NCBI GenBank assembly: GCA_963575745.1
Contig: CAUYUJ010000681.1
Coordinates: 77,501-141,500 of the forward strand
Reading direction: 5' to 3'
Source of the DNA: Prorocentrum cordatum
Lineage: Eukaryota; Sar; Dinophyceae; Prorocentrales; Prorocentraceae
DNA: 64,000 bases
The notes beneath the pieces were generated by a model that had not been told where the DNA came from, ran no database searches, and was given only the letters and a program-made list of their open reading frames with translations. Below, one piece after another: positions 30,235 to 41,852 of the stretch (position 1 is the first letter of the stretch; each line of letters opens with the position of its first letter). The translations under genes were made by a program, and so were the position numbers.

Positions 30235-31820
30235 CATCCTCCTCATACTCCTCCCCTTCCTGCTCCTTCTCATCCTCTTTACCCTGCGTGCCATCATCCT
30301 CCCGAGCCTCGTCACCACCATCATCAACCCCGTACCTCCTGCTCCTCCCTCCTCCCCACTCCTCCCCTCCCCGTCTCGCCCTGCGCCTCCGCGCCTCATC
30401 TGAATGTTTGGGTACACATCGGGGACCAACCCTGCCCACGCAACATTTGCTGTATGATCCGACGCCCTGCCCCCCCCAGGAGCAAGCAGTTGGCGATCAA
30501 GCTGAAAAGCAATGACACGCCGCCTCCATGGGAGACCCATCAGCGTGTTATCGTTGAGGAAAGGAAAGCGCAACTCCCTCGGACAAAGACGAGGAGAAAC
30601 ACTCTGACTGGCTCCCGACGGCAGCGTGTCATTGATACAACTCCTTCTCTCCCGGGACGAGCTGCGGAACGCCCGCTGCGCTCGATCATGTGTGTGCTTG
30701 CTTTGTCCTATCCGCCTACAGCGCCTGGTGGAATTGATCTTGTCGTGTCGCGCCCTAGAGCTCGCTGCGGTTGACCAATGGGCCGCGACGGAAAAGTGTG
30801 TGTTGTCCCCGGCGCCGCCACAACACTAACATATGAAACCCTGCCCCCCAAGGCATTGCATGACGTCTGCCCCTCGCGATATGTCGCGGAAATCACAGTA
30901 AGCATCGATCGACCTATCTCCATACCCTTTTAGGCAATATTTGGCCCCGCTGTCCGACCGCCCCATGGAAGAGGTGCCGTCTTATCCGGCTTCCACGACG
31001 TTCATTCCCACATCCTTGGTCGGATTTGCATGAAGATTAGCGCCGATGTTCGGTTTGCTCTGATTCGCGGCCAATATTCGTATTGTCCATGTTCGGTTCG
31101 CACTGTCCATGTTAACACGTGCGCGGGATAGCAAAAGCAATGTTGAACGTGCCCCTGCTCGTTGCATGATTTCCCATCGGCCTTACATTATAGAACTTAT
31201 ACCCGCCCTTCCAAAGCCCGATAGAATCGCGTCATGCCCAAGGCACGCCCATTGCAAATAACACAATGCGGGTCACAGGTGCGCACTTTCCGTACAAAAA
31301 TACCCAGCGGGCCGCAACACCATCAAACCCTGGCGCAATCTTTTCCAATACGCATTTATGCGATGTGCATGTGTCACTCTCACCAAAACGATACGTAAAA
31401 ACAGTCAAATCGAGTCAATGCGGGCAATCCGTTCGCCCAACTATTTTCCACGCAATTTACGCGAGAACCGTTCTAAACCATCAGTTGCTCAGACACTCCG
31501 GCCGCGAACTTCATGAAAGAAAAACCGTTTGACAACTTGCCGAAAAGATTGTGATGCGTCCTGAGCTTGTTCGGAAAATCGCAGAAAAAAACAAACATGG
31601 ACCCAATTGTGTTACGGCCCAGACGTGTAAGGCCCAACCGTGTCAGGCCCAAATTATGTTTAACAGTACGCTTGCCAAAGTTCATTGCGTATGCCTCGCG
31701 AACAGATGGCACCGTTTTAAGAAGAATGCAAAGCATGCCCCGTGCGCGCCATTGGACACCAACGCCGCCAAAAAGGAAAAACTGTATGACGCATGCCCTA
31801 TTTACGAAACCGACGAACAC
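30235..31820. other. No recognisable gene
   Basis: Starts as pyrimidine-rich sequence, then falls to lower GC than the rest of the window from about 30.8 kb. Short paired phrases such as TTCGGTTTGCTCTG and TTCGGTTCGCACTG occur. No domain was seen. Confidence 0.4.
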
Positions 31821-31824
31821 ACTA

Positions 31825-31925
31825 TGTAGTGCAATGTATGTGGTGCAGCATACGTTTTGTACTTTGCGAAATTCAGTGTATGTTGTGCAATATTCATACA
31901 TGTGTAATTATACACGTATATTAAC
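31825..31925 (+). repeat. 15-bp minisatellite, short array 2
   Basis: GTAGTGCAATGTATGTGGTGC and later TGTATGTTGTGCAATATTCA are diverged units of the family at 15.37 kb. Confidence 0.55.
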
Positions 31926-31949
31926 GCACGGAAAAATAGGATTTGTTGC

Positions 31950-32165
31950 GCCGGTCCAACATGGATTCGGGCATGATCTTGATCCCGTTGATAGACTCTT
32001 GCTCTCAGTTTTCTGGTAAGCCATCTTTTAGTAGCGGTCCAAGCTAAGTCTCCGAGGGGATGCGCATGAAACCGCGGCGCGTTCGTAGGGTTATCCGATA
32101 GGCACATATACAACAGTGTCGTGGGCATGCCGCGATGCGCGGGAGCGCCTGGCCCGGGCAGCCAC
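31950..32165 (+). repeat. Diverged duplication, copy 1 (pairs with 32585-32805)
   Basis: Shared landmarks in order are GTAT/CAT, GGTTCGGG/GGATTCGGG, TTGATCC(C/T)GT, TTTTCTGGTA, TTTAGTAGCG, the GGCGCGTTCG/GGCGTGTTCG region, CAGTGTCGTG/ACTGTCGTG and CGGGAGCGCC. Confidence 0.75.
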
Positions 32166-32584
32166 CCTGTCTGCGCCCGTCCGTGGAGTGTCACGGCGGC
32201 CGGGGTTTTCGTCAGCCCGCTTATCTCGCGACGACAACGAGTTGTTGCGGTTGATGGCGACACGTTGCCTATGCCGTAGACGCCCTCGGCCGGAGGCCGA
32301 AAAAGTAGCTAGGGGTTCAGAAGATGCCGCTTTGGGGCCGCCTCGTGGCAGTTGCGGGGTGAAACCAACTCTGGCGACGACAGCGAGAAACTCTCGCGGA
32401 GATTCTGTGCAGAACGCGAGTCGGAGCCCCTGACGCAGCCAGGGGCCTCGGTCTCGCAAGCGATATGTGAGATTCCTTATGGGCCGTGGCATCGGTTTTC
32501 ATACTTTGGTACATCCACTTTCGAGACAGGAAGCACAGCTTCGTGATCGCGTGATGAAGATTTCGGCTGATAGCCAGTATTGTA

Positions 32585-32805
32585 CCTATTCGTCATGGGT
32601 TCGGGTATTCCCTTGATCCTGTCGATAAGCTATTGTGACGAATTTTCTGGTACGTAATAGTTTAGTAGCGATCCCAAATTAAATTTCAAACAGGATGTAC
32701 ATCAAAGCATGGCGTGTTCGCAGGATGATTCGGTCAGCCAATGTAGTAGACTGTCGTGTCTGCTATGATAGGCGGGAGCGCCCAGCCGAGGCGAGGGAAA
32801 GGCGC
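32585..32805 (+). repeat. Diverged duplication, copy 2 of 31950-32165
   Basis: Same order of landmarks as copy 1. Divergence and indels are substantial, so the event is old. A 15-bp array lies before copy 1 and after copy 2. Confidence 0.75.
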
Positions 32806-32944
32806 GCGCGCGATCGTTTTTTTCACAGAGCAACAATATCGATGTCAATACAGTGGCGCCGCCAACCCTTAATTGGAGCGCAATGGCGGCGCGGCAAAAG
32901 AACACACGAGGGAAGCGTAGCGAATGACGCGTATACGTAGTGCC

Positions 32945-33050
32945 ATCTAGGTGGTTCGCAATATATGTTGTGCGATATAAGTTGGGCAATCTACGTGGTG
33001 CACTCTACGCTGCGCAATCTACGCGGTGCAATGTACGTGGTGCGATAGAT
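32945..33050 (+). repeat. 15-bp minisatellite, short array 3
   Basis: Units such as GTGGTGCACTCTACG, CTGCGCAATCTACG and GCGGTGCAATGTACG follow each other at 15 bp. This is the same family as 15.37 kb, on the opposite strand. Confidence 0.75.
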
Positions 33051-33284
33051 GTCGTCGTCGTCGTCGGCGGCGTCGTCGTTGCCGACCGCAGTCCACTGTC
33101 GGCAGTCTTCCTTCGCCTGCCCGCGGCGCCGCCGAGGCCCAGAGAAGGGTCCTGCTCGGAAGCGCCTGCCGCTCCGTCGGCGGCCGCGGCGGGCCCCCCG
33201 GCGGCTGGGGCCGGAGTCTCGCCGGGGCCCAGGGTGGGCTGCTGCGGCGGGTCCTCTGGGTTGCGAAGATTATTCGATCGCGCG

Positions 33285-33600
33285 CCTCCTCCTCCTCCTC
33301 CTCCTCTTCTTTTTCTTCTTCTTCTTCCTCCTCCTCCTCCTCCTCCTCTTCCTCTGCCTCCTCCCCCTCCTGCTCCTCCCTGTCCTCCTTCCTGTCCTCC
33401 TCCATGTCCTCCTCCACCTTCTCCTCCTCCTTCTCCTCTTCCTCCTCCTCCTCCTGCTCCCTCTGCTCCTCCTCATCATCCTCCTTTTCCTCCACCTCCT
33501 CCCCTCCTCATCCCCCTTTCCTCCACCTGCTGTTCCTCCTCCTTATCCTTCTCCTCCGTCTCTTCCTCCTCCGCCTCCTTCTCGGATTCCTCCGCAGCCC
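33285..33600. repeat. (CCT)n/(TTC)n polypyrimidine tract
   Basis: About 310 bp of CCT and TTC triplets. Confidence 0.9.
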
Positions 33601-33894
33601 GCGCAGGTCTTCTTCGCGAGCGCACAGTGGTCGGGAGCTGGCAGACACCTCCCCGCGTCCAAAAAACTGCGCGCATCCCCCGGGGGTCATCGACTGCACA
33701 GGGCAGCGGTCATTCCCAGAGGGGGGGATTGCCAACAAGGGGGCTCTAGAACACATACCCAAGATCTTAGCGGCCACCGGGAGGATGGCGCCGTGTGCCG
33801 ATTCCGCGTGCATGTGCACATACGCGAAACAACTTGTATGAAGATACGCAGATCCATCCATGCCACTAGAACGAGCGTTGTACAACGAATCCGT

Positions 33895-34156
33895 GTATAT
33901 ATACATACATACATACATACATACATACATACATACATACATACATACATACCTACAGACATACCTACAGACATACCTACCCACCTACCTACCTACCTAC
34001 CTACCTACCTACATACATACACATAAACACATACATACATACATACATACATACATACATACATACAGACATACATACATACATGCATGCATGCATGCAT
34101 GCATGCAGGCATACATACATACATACATACACACATACATACACACATGTATACAT

Positions 34157-34204
<48 letters not shown>

Positions 34205-34245
34205 TTATATATACATATATATATATATATGGACAGCCCCCCCCC
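33895..34245. repeat. (ACAT)n/(ACCT)n/(TA)n array
   Basis: ACAT tetranucleotides with ACCT, ACAC and ATGC blocks, ending in TA and a C run. Confidence 0.95.
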
Positions 34246-34320
34246 CCCTCAGCACCCACTCTTCGCAGCATTCGGGGCCAACGTGCTTACTGACATCCTT
34301 CTCGTTTTCCTCTTTTCCGG

Positions 34321-34400
34321 CCCCGACGAAAACCTGCACCGCCGATCCTCCCCCAGGGCGCCGACCTGGGGGAGGAGCGGCGGTGCAGGTTTCGTCGGGG
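34321..34400. repeat. Long hairpin: 37/36-nt arms, 7-nt loop
   Basis: The left arm (34321-34357) and right arm (34365-34400) are reverse complements apart from one extra A and one mismatch; the loop is GCGCCGA. The right arm equals the start of each unit of the satellite that follows. The left arm is an inverted copy found only here, at the array's edge. Confidence 0.95.
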
Positions 34401-35340
34401 CCTGAAACCCCAAAATCCAACAACTCCGCATGAAAACGCAGGGTTTCGTTGATTCCCATCCCAGAAATCAAAAAAAAATCCAAATGAAAACGCAAGGTTT
34501 GGTGACCCCTGACCTCGCGCACACTGTGTTTTCATTGGGTTTTTGGGATCCTGAGCGCGCCGACCTGGGGGAGGAGCGGCGGTGCAGGTTTCGTCGGGAT
34601 CAAAAATACAAAAAAACCAAATGAAAATGCAGGGTTTCGTTGATTTCCTTAGCAGAAATCCCGAACATCCAAATGGAAACACTGGGTTTGGTGACCCCTG
34701 ACTTCGCGCACCCTTTGTTTCCATTCGGATTTTTGGGATTCTGATGGCGCCGACCTGGGGGAGGAGCGGCTGTGCAGGTTTCGTCGGGGCCTGAAACCAA
34801 GAAATCACCAAAATCTACATGAAAACGCATGGTTTCGTTGATTTTCATCCCAGAACTCGCAACACTCCAAATGACAACACAAGGTTTGGTGACCTCTGAC
34901 CTCGCGCACCTTGCGTTTTATTTCGGATGTTTGAAATTCTGAAGGCGCCGACCTGGGGGAGGAGCGGCAGTGCAGGTTTCGTCGGGGCCTGGCATCAAAA
35001 AAAAACCTAAAACATCCAAATGAAAACGCAGGGCTTCGTTGATTCCCATCCCAGAAATCCACACACACACAAATGAACACACATGGCTTGGTGACCCCTG
35101 ACTTCGCGCACCCTTTGTTTCCATTCGGATTTTTGGGATTCTGATGGCGCCGACCTGGGGGAGGAGCGGCGGTGCAGGTTTCGCCGAAGCCTGAAATCAA
35201 AAAAAAAAAAAACAAAAAAAATCTAAATGAACACGCAGGGCTTCGTTGATTTCCATCCCAGAAATCCAAAACATACAAATGAAAACACAAGGTCTGCGAC
35301 GTCAGGGGTCGTCAAACCCTGTGTTTTCATGTTGAGTTCT
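34358..35340 (+). repeat. Satellite of about 198 bp, five copies
   Basis: Units begin GGCGCCGACCTGGGGGAGGAG at about 34357, 34556, 34746, 34943 and 35145. Each holds TGCAGGTTTCGTCGGGG, two inner repeats of ATGAAAACGCAGGGTTTCGTTGATT/ATGAAAACACAAGGTTTGGTGAC type, and ACC(C/T)CTGAC(C/T)TCGCGCACC. Spacing varies from 191 to 202 bp. A partial, diverged unit continues to about 35.5 kb. Trp/Phe-rich frames on the minus strand come from the repeat. Confidence 0.92.
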
Positions 35341-35499
35341 GGGATTTCCGAAATTCTGAAGCTTTCGGAGGCTCCTGGAAATTTTAACTGGAGGGTGAAA
35401 TTCATTTCTTTATGCAAAAAAAAGACTATGTTGCCTTGATTCTCATCACAGAAATCCTAAACATCCAAATGAAACCAAAGGGTTTGGCGGCCCCTGACG

Positions 35500-35810
35500 T
35501 CGTAAACCCTGTGGTTCCACAGGGATCGCTGCTCCCTCACCCTCCATCCCTCCCCCCTCCCCTCCCCGAGTGCGCCAGCGCCAGCGCCAGCTCAACTGTT
35601 CCCTTCTCCCAAACCGTCCCCTCCTCATCCTCCTCTTCCCGCTCCTCCTCAAACTTAAACTCCTTGTCCTCCTCCTCCTCCACCTCCTCTTTCTCCTCGT
35701 ATTTTTCCTTCTCTGAGTCCCCTCCACCTCCTCCCCCTCATGTCTGTCCTACTCTTCCTCCTCCTCCTTTTCCTCCTTCTCTAGTTTGGAGAATGGCAGT
35801 GTTATTTTTG
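35500..35810. other. Pyrimidine-rich, no gene
   Basis: CCT/TTC-rich sequence without clean periodicity. Confidence 0.5.
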
Positions 35811-35814
35811 TTCC

Positions 35815-36405
35815 GCAGCCCATTTCAATGTGATCCCTTTTGCATCGGATGCCACTAAAACTCCTGATGTAGCCGATGACAATGAGATTCCTTTTGTTGG
35901 GGATTTCAATAAAATTTCGTTTGTAGCCGATTTCAATCGGATGCCCTTTGTGGGGGATTTCGATAGGATCCCTTCTTATAGCCGGTGACAATAGGATTTC
36001 TTTTGTAGCCGATTCCAATAGGATTTTGTAGCCGATTTCATCGGGATTCCTTTGCTGAGGATTTGAATAGGATTCCTTGTGCACCCGATTTCAATAGGAT
36101 TCCTTGTTTAGCCGATTTCAATCGGATTCCTTTGTTGGAGGATGTCAATCGTTGTCCGTTTGTAGCCGATTCCAACAGGATTGATTTTGCAGCCGATTAC
36201 AATATGATCCCATCCTGTAATGATTTGAATCGGATCCCTTGTGTGGCTAATTTCAATCGTGTTCCCTTTGGAAACGAATTCAATACGAAATCTTGTGTAA
36301 GGGTTTTGAATGGGATTCCCTTCGCAGCCGATCTCAACAGGAATCCTTGTGTAGCTGATTTCACTAGGATTCCTTTTGTAACCAATTTCGAAAGGATCCC
36401 TGTCA
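35815..36405 (+). repeat. 27-bp minisatellite coding NRIPxxADF
   Basis: About 22 diverged units near TTGTAGCCGATTTCAATAGGATTCC(T). From 36063 the plus frame stays open for 137 codons and reads a nine-residue repeat (NRIPCAPDF, NRIPCLADF, NRIPLLEDV and so on) before leaving the array. The minus frame gives a different nine-residue repeat (NPIEIGYKR). Whether either is expressed cannot be told. AT content is higher than in neighbouring repeats. Confidence 0.85.
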
Positions 36406-37340
36406 ACGAAGAAGACTGGGGGGGGAATCGAAGGAACCTGGAAGAAATATCTAAGAAGAGAGATAAGTGGATATAGGGAGGACGATGGGTGGAGTAATAG
36501 CGAGGAGCGCCGAGAACTGCACGGGGCCGACAGCAGGAATAGGAAGAGGAGGGATACGACTGAAGGCAGATGCTCAACGGAGGATCGATCAGTGAAAATT
36601 AAATAGGTATGTATAGAGTGCATGCGAACCAACATCACTGAGGTTCGCGCCTTTACAGATTACACACAGGCGTAAATGCACATGTACTTTGAAACCCGTT
36701 ATTGACGTGTACATATATATAGACATATATATATATATATACATTGCTTAACTACGCGTGCATACACAGCTCGCACATGTTGAATCCGTGTGTCTGCCAA
36801 CATGTCTTGCTGTTCGTACACATGATAAGCACGGTGTGTAAGCATGGAAATATAACCCTGTCTGTCCTATAGGTATTAAGTGCTATCTGAGTGTATGTAT
36901 AGAAGTGTGTACACCTGTATACGTATGAACACAGACGCGTATACACATTTATATGTGTGCATACATATGTATATGGCATGCAAGTTGCAGCACACGTTTA
37001 TACAAGCACAAACCATACTCGTAGGTGCAAGATGTGAACTAAAAAATGTTAATACGTGAACATGTGGTTTCACACATGGTGATGTGTTGTACATGTGTGG
37101 ACACGAACATACATACATGTATGTATACATGTATGTATATATATATGGGTAACTATAGGCGTACGACGCGTATATGTGTATAATTTCGTATACCATCTGT
37201 CAAAATAGCATGTACGCCTGCATGTGTGTACATGCGTATGCGAGTGTGTATATATATATGCTCATATAACTATCCATATTGTATATACACACCACACAGG
37301 CGGAAAAGAAATTACCGAATTCTGCACCTTACAGGATTCC
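36406..37340. other. AT-rich region, no gene
   Basis: TA microsatellite at about 36715-36740 and many ACATAC/GTATGT phrases; composition differs sharply from the rest of the window. No gene was seen. Confidence 0.55.
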
Positions 37341-37349
37341 AGGCCTCCT

Positions 37350-37432
37350 CCCCCTGCGTACGATGGTTACCGTTGCCCAGGGTGGGGTGGGACGGGGGGT
37401 TCCCAGTAACGACAATTACGCGGAGAGGATTT
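37350..37432 (+). repeat. GGTAACG hairpin family, copy f (partial)
   Basis: TACGATGGTTACCGTTGCCC, then CCAGTAACGACAATTACGCGGAGAGGA matches the 3' half of the family. Confidence 0.65.
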
Positions 37433-37679
37433 CGCAGCAAAAACGTACTTTCCTACAGCGGTGAGGAGCCCGCACTGTTGCGAAGCGCTTAGCCTGTACA
37501 CACTCAGGCGAATTGCCACCTGGCTCACATACCATTATACACGCATCCTAGACATCCGACGTCTCGATTCTGTTACCGCAAGGTGCCCAAAAGTCTCGAC
37601 CCTTTCCCCAGGCGGGTGTTCCAGACCACGTCGTTTTGGCGGTCCCCGGGCCCGGCGACGCAACACCTCCGTCCTGCTC

Positions 37680-38254
37680 CTAGGCTCGACGCGCTGAAGG
37701 GAGCTGTATACGGCACACCGCCCTCTCCTCTGCACCCGCGCCGCCAGCGGCCACGGCTGCCGGCGGCCCCAGCTCCTGGTCCGTGGCCTGCCGCTGGGGG
37801 CCGCCGCCCCCGGCACCCCTAGGCAGCACCGCCGGGCCCTCGCCCGCTGCCCCTCGGCCTTGGCTGCCGCCCTCCGCAGGAGCCCGCCGCGCCGGTTCTT
37901 CGCCGGGCGCCTGACGCAGCTGGTCTCCGCTCCCGGGTGCCTGCCTTTTCGGTGGCTCCAAGGTGGGGTCATGAGGGAGGAGGTCCCAAGAGCGAGGTGC
38001 CTCAAGCACTGCTGTAAGTCCACCTTGGGATTCCTGCCTAGTCCTCAGGTCCCCATCCCTCAGGGCCCCCTCTTTGAACCACACCGCCACTGCCTGGTGG
38101 TCGAGCCTGGTCCCTCGCCCGTCATCTCCCTCCGGCTGTCGCCAGCGCTGGGGTCGCTGGCGTCAGGGGCGCGTCCGGCCGGTTCTGCGATCGCTGGCCG
38201 GCCCTGCAGACCAGCCTCGGCTGCGCGCTGGGCGACGACCGGCGTCTCTTCCAC
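37680..38254 (-). CDS. Possible coding relict, unknown protein
   Basis: A minus frame reads AVWFKEGALRDGDLRTRQES, then GLTAVLEAPRSWDLLPHDP, followed by Gln/Gly/Ala-rich sequence to a stop at 37680. In the next frame upstream, EETPVVAQRAAEAGLQGRPA looks similar in character and suggests a frameshift near 38090. No family is recognised. The reading is better than composition noise but not strong. Confidence 0.2.
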
Positions 38255-38399
38255 CTTGGCAGGGGGCAGCGGAATGCCCTAACACTAAGCTGCGGAAGCG
38301 AGGAACAGCTTGGAATCGAAGGGGGTCCGATTTGGCCCTCGGTGTCCAATCCCTCCTCGTGGTCACTCGACGCAGGAAGTCCCATGACAAGACCAGAGC

Positions 38400-40130
38400 C
38401 TCCCTAAACTGCCAGATTAGGATGCTGAAGCCGCCGGCCGCGTTCGGCGAACAGAATAGAAGCTAGCCCAGCTGTCATTTCGGACGGACTCTTGGAAGAT
38501 TGGGTCGAGAAATCTAGGGGCACCGAGGCGCGATCTTACTACGATGCCCACGGGGGGCGACGAGGCCTGGCGCGCATCCAGTGCGTCAGCCCTCCAGAGT
38601 GCTGGCGTGTGTGTTCGAACCAGCCCGCCGCAGAACGACTCTCGCTGTCGCCAGCGCTGGCTCCATCCGCGGATGCCGGCTCCGCCTCCGCCGGCGCCGC
38701 CTCTGCCGGCGCCGCATCCTGGCGGAGCGAGTTGGACACAGATACCTCCCCGCCCGTGGGGCGGTTTCTCTTTGGCCTCCAGCAAATTCGCTCGCACAGG
38801 GGTGGGGGGGCGCAGCGAGGCCCGAAAGCTATTCTGGACTTCACGCAACTCGGGGCTCACTTGAGCGACGAAAGGAAAGGGGTCTCACGCACAGTGGCAT
38901 AGCGATCTTACGCGATGGTTTACGCGGGTCGCCAGCGCGGCATGCTACATTGGAAACGGGGCGCTGACGCGTGACCTGAACAGGACAACTTACGCGCGAA
39001 TGTCGTCGCAGTCGGCCACGCGTTCTTCCGTCGCTCGCTTGCACGCCTTCTCGGCCCAGCGCTGCTTGAAATGGCGGCGGAGGGGGGAAAGGGGGGCGCG
39101 GGAATGCCATACAGCTCAACTCGCCAGAATCTGAATAAAAGCACGCCATTTTCCGGGGGCCCCAAAACCAGGTGGTGACGAACCGCGTGGTGACCTCGGA
39201 ATCCCCAACGACCTCACCGCGCGGTCCGCCACCGCACGGTTTTGAGATACTGGAGGCCCCGAGTCGTCCAAGACGTCCTCGGAGAACGACAAGAGTCCCA
39301 AAATCGTGCGGTGACTCCGAATCCCTACTGACTCACCTGGCAGCGTGGTCACCACACCGTTCGAGGACTCCCGACCTACTTACTGTTTGATATTTGGCGA
39401 CGCTGCCGCCTCATAATAGCTTGGGTGCGACATATTGGAGTTGGTATTGGCTTAGGTGACGGCACCTTTGGTCAACCACTACGTGCCCTCGGTGCGCGAT
39501 CGAGGTTTGGCAAGGGGCTGCTACAATAATCGATCGCCAACGAAAACCTACGGTGGCGTCGTAAACAACTGCCACACGGAACAAACTAAACGAAAAATGA
39601 GACACTGGAAGAACTTCCCGCCCCCCCAACCCTCGCGGTACTCGCAGCTTCATGTGGTCGGGCTCTTCGCCAGAATCTGTTTTTCAACACGGGCCCCCCA
39701 GAAGTCTTGACCCAATCCCGACCATTCACCCGCGCTGAGCTCCTGGCGTCTTGATGTTTGTCGAGCCGGGCGGCTTCGCAGAAAATCGGGCCCCGGGGCC
39801 CCGGCAAATCGATCCGCCCAGAACGACACAGGAAGACGGGGTCCCGGACTCTGGCCTTGATGTCACACCTATTCTTCTTTCGGGTCGTCGGACCTCCGGG
39901 GAAGTCCTGGCCCTTGCCCCCAGGCCAACTCTCCATCCCGAGCCGCTCTCTGGCGGTCCCCGGGGCCCGGCGAGGACTGCACGAGGCCGACAAGGCTATA
40001 CAGAAACCCTCCGCCGAATTTTTCCGAGACGTTGGACCCTCTCTCTATACGACGATCTGTCTTGCCGTCACGTCAGCCCCTGGGGATCCCGACCCCTGTC
40101 CCTGGGGACAGGGGTTGGAATCACCATGGG
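38400..40130. other. No recognisable gene
   Basis: Open frames on both strands over 38.4-38.9 kb show no conserved motif. Around 40.03 kb TTCCGAGACGTTGGACCCT resembles 10.45 kb. The rest shows nothing I can support. Confidence 0.4.
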
Positions 40131-40139
40131 CCGACTTTA

Positions 40140-40262
40140 GGGGGACCCCTAAAGTAGCCAAAGGGGTACCCACCTTTCGGCCCCCCCCCCAACTTCAGGG
40201 GGCCCCCGGATGACCCGAAAACCAAAGGGCTACTTTTGGGGGGCCCCCTTCGGGTCATAGCT
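40140..40262. repeat. Cluster of G/C-run inverted repeats
   Basis: GGGGGACCCC, a TAAAGTAGCC/GGCTACTTT pair and a GATGACCCGAA/TTCGGGTCAT pair can fold against one another, separated by runs of up to ten C. Confidence 0.7.
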
Positions 40263-40644
40263 AAACTCTGCGGCGGCCGCTCGGGACGATCTGGGCACCC
40301 CCGGAACACATGGCGGCCAGGCGCAGCTGATGGCAGCCCCCCCGAGGCCAGCAGACCGCCGAGGACAAGCGAGAACCTTCGAAAACCTCCGACAATCTCC
40401 GAATGCGTCGCCCCTGCCCCCGGGCGCGCGGCCAACCGCGGAAGCGCCGCTCCTCCGCGGCGCCCGAGGCGGGAAGCGTCGGCGCCGGCGCCCCCTCGGC
40501 CGCCACCTCCCCCGCCGAAAACGCGCGGCCGTGGGCCGAGTCGGGCTCGCCGCCCGGCAGTTCCGCGGCCGCCTCCTCGTCCAGGAGGGGGAAGCGCAAG
40601 GGGGGGGGGGAAGCGAGGGGAGGAAACATCAAGGAGAGGGAGGG

Positions 40645-40920
40645 GAAGAGGAGGAGGAGGAGGAGAAGGAGGAGGTGGAGGAGGAGGAGGAGGAGGAGGA
40701 GGAGTGAATGTACTCATGAGGAGGAGGAGGAGGAGGAGGAGGAGGAGGAGGAGGAGGAGGAGGAGGAGGAGGAGGAGGAGGAGGACAGACGCTACGATCC
40801 AGGCAATCGAAATCCGCCTCACTCCTCAAAACAAGAGGAGGAGGAGGAGGAGGAGGAGGAGGAGGAGGAGGAGGAGAAGGCGGAAACAAAAGGAGGAGGA
40901 GGAAGAGGAGGAGACAGAGG
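40645..40920. repeat. (GGA)n tracts
   Basis: Three GGA runs are separated by short unique pieces (TGAATGTACTCATGA and CAGACGCTACGATCC). Flanking frames become poly-Glu or poly-Arg and are not called. Confidence 0.95.
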
Positions 40921-41370
40921 ATGAGGCGGTGGACTCCTCCGCGGCTCCCACGGACGGGGGATGCGCCCGCGCCTCCTCCTCCTCCTCCGCTGCTCCCGCG
41001 GCCGGCAGCTGCCCCAGCGGCGCCACCTCTCGTGCGCGCGCGGAGGGCTCGGCGCACTCTCTGGATCCATCCCAGCGTGCTGCAAGACAAAGCGGCGGTT
41101 TTGTCTGGTTCCAGACCCTGGGGCCCTCGCCAGGGCCAAGGATCGTCAAGAAGGCGGCCACAAGTCAGAGTGACCCCAGGCAAGAGTGACCTTTGCTGCG
41201 TGCCTTTGGCGGGGCGTGGAGGGCCAATCTCAAGCGGGTAAGCCGCTTGAGGCAAGAGCTGGGGGCACCCCCGTGGGCCCGCAACAGAGGTCATTCTGGC
41301 GAAGGCTCAATCTTACGCTGGGTGGCCCTAGCGCCGCGGAGGAAAAGTATGCGTATGACATGTGTGTAAA

Positions 41371-41463
41371 ATCATGTTGAGAGCCTGGCCGCTGTGCGCG
41401 CTGTTAGGAATGTTGCGCTTTCTTCTCCTCGTCGCTGCGCGCGAGGCCGCTACCGCAAAAAGG
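41371..41463 (+). CDS. Possible signal-peptide first exon
   Basis: From the ATG at 41374 the frame reads [20 protein letters not shown], then AAREAATAK. This is a good secretory signal shape: basic start, hydrophobic core and small residues before a cleavage site. It runs straight into AAAAAGGTGTGTG, which could be a GT splice donor at the head of the GT array. Similar A-run-to-GT junctions occur at 42.15 and 48.28 kb, so the context may only be repeat-associated. Confidence 0.2.
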
Positions 41464-41509
41464 TGTGTGTGTGTGTATGTATGTATGTGTACGTGTATGT
41501 GTATGTGTA

Positions 41510-41541
<32 letters not shown>

Positions 41542-41545
41542 TGTG

Positions 41546-41585
<40 letters not shown>

Positions 41586-41661
41586 TACGTGCGTACATGC
41601 GTGCGTGCGTGCGTGCGTGCGTGCGCGCGTGCGTGCGTGCGTGCGTGCGTGCGCGTGTGTG

Positions 41662-41713
<52 letters not shown>

Positions 41714-41852
41714 TGTGTGTGTGTCTGTCTGTGTGTGTGTGTTTGCGCGTAAGTGTGTAAGTGTGTAAGTGTGTAAATGTGTAAGTGTGTAAGTGTGTAT
41801 GTGTGTATGTGTGAATGTGTGAATGTGTGAATGTGTGAATGTGTGTGTGTGT
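41464..41852. repeat. (GTGC)n/(GT)n array
   Basis: About 390 bp of GTGC and GT repeats with GTAA and GAAT variants at the 3' end. Confidence 0.95.

Noticed and set aside
29175-30515. Poly-Met/Ile/His frames of up to 323 codons
   Set aside because: By-product of the ATC tract.
37535-39165. Multiple overlapping Ala/Arg/Pro-rich frames on both strands
   Set aside because: No motif and no preferred frame except the weak minus-strand stretch already listed.
40236-41189. A 317-codon plus frame over the GGA tracts as a gene
   Set aside because: The core is a GGA repeat, and the Ser/Ala-rich end (EDEAVDSSAAP) is not enough to call a protein.
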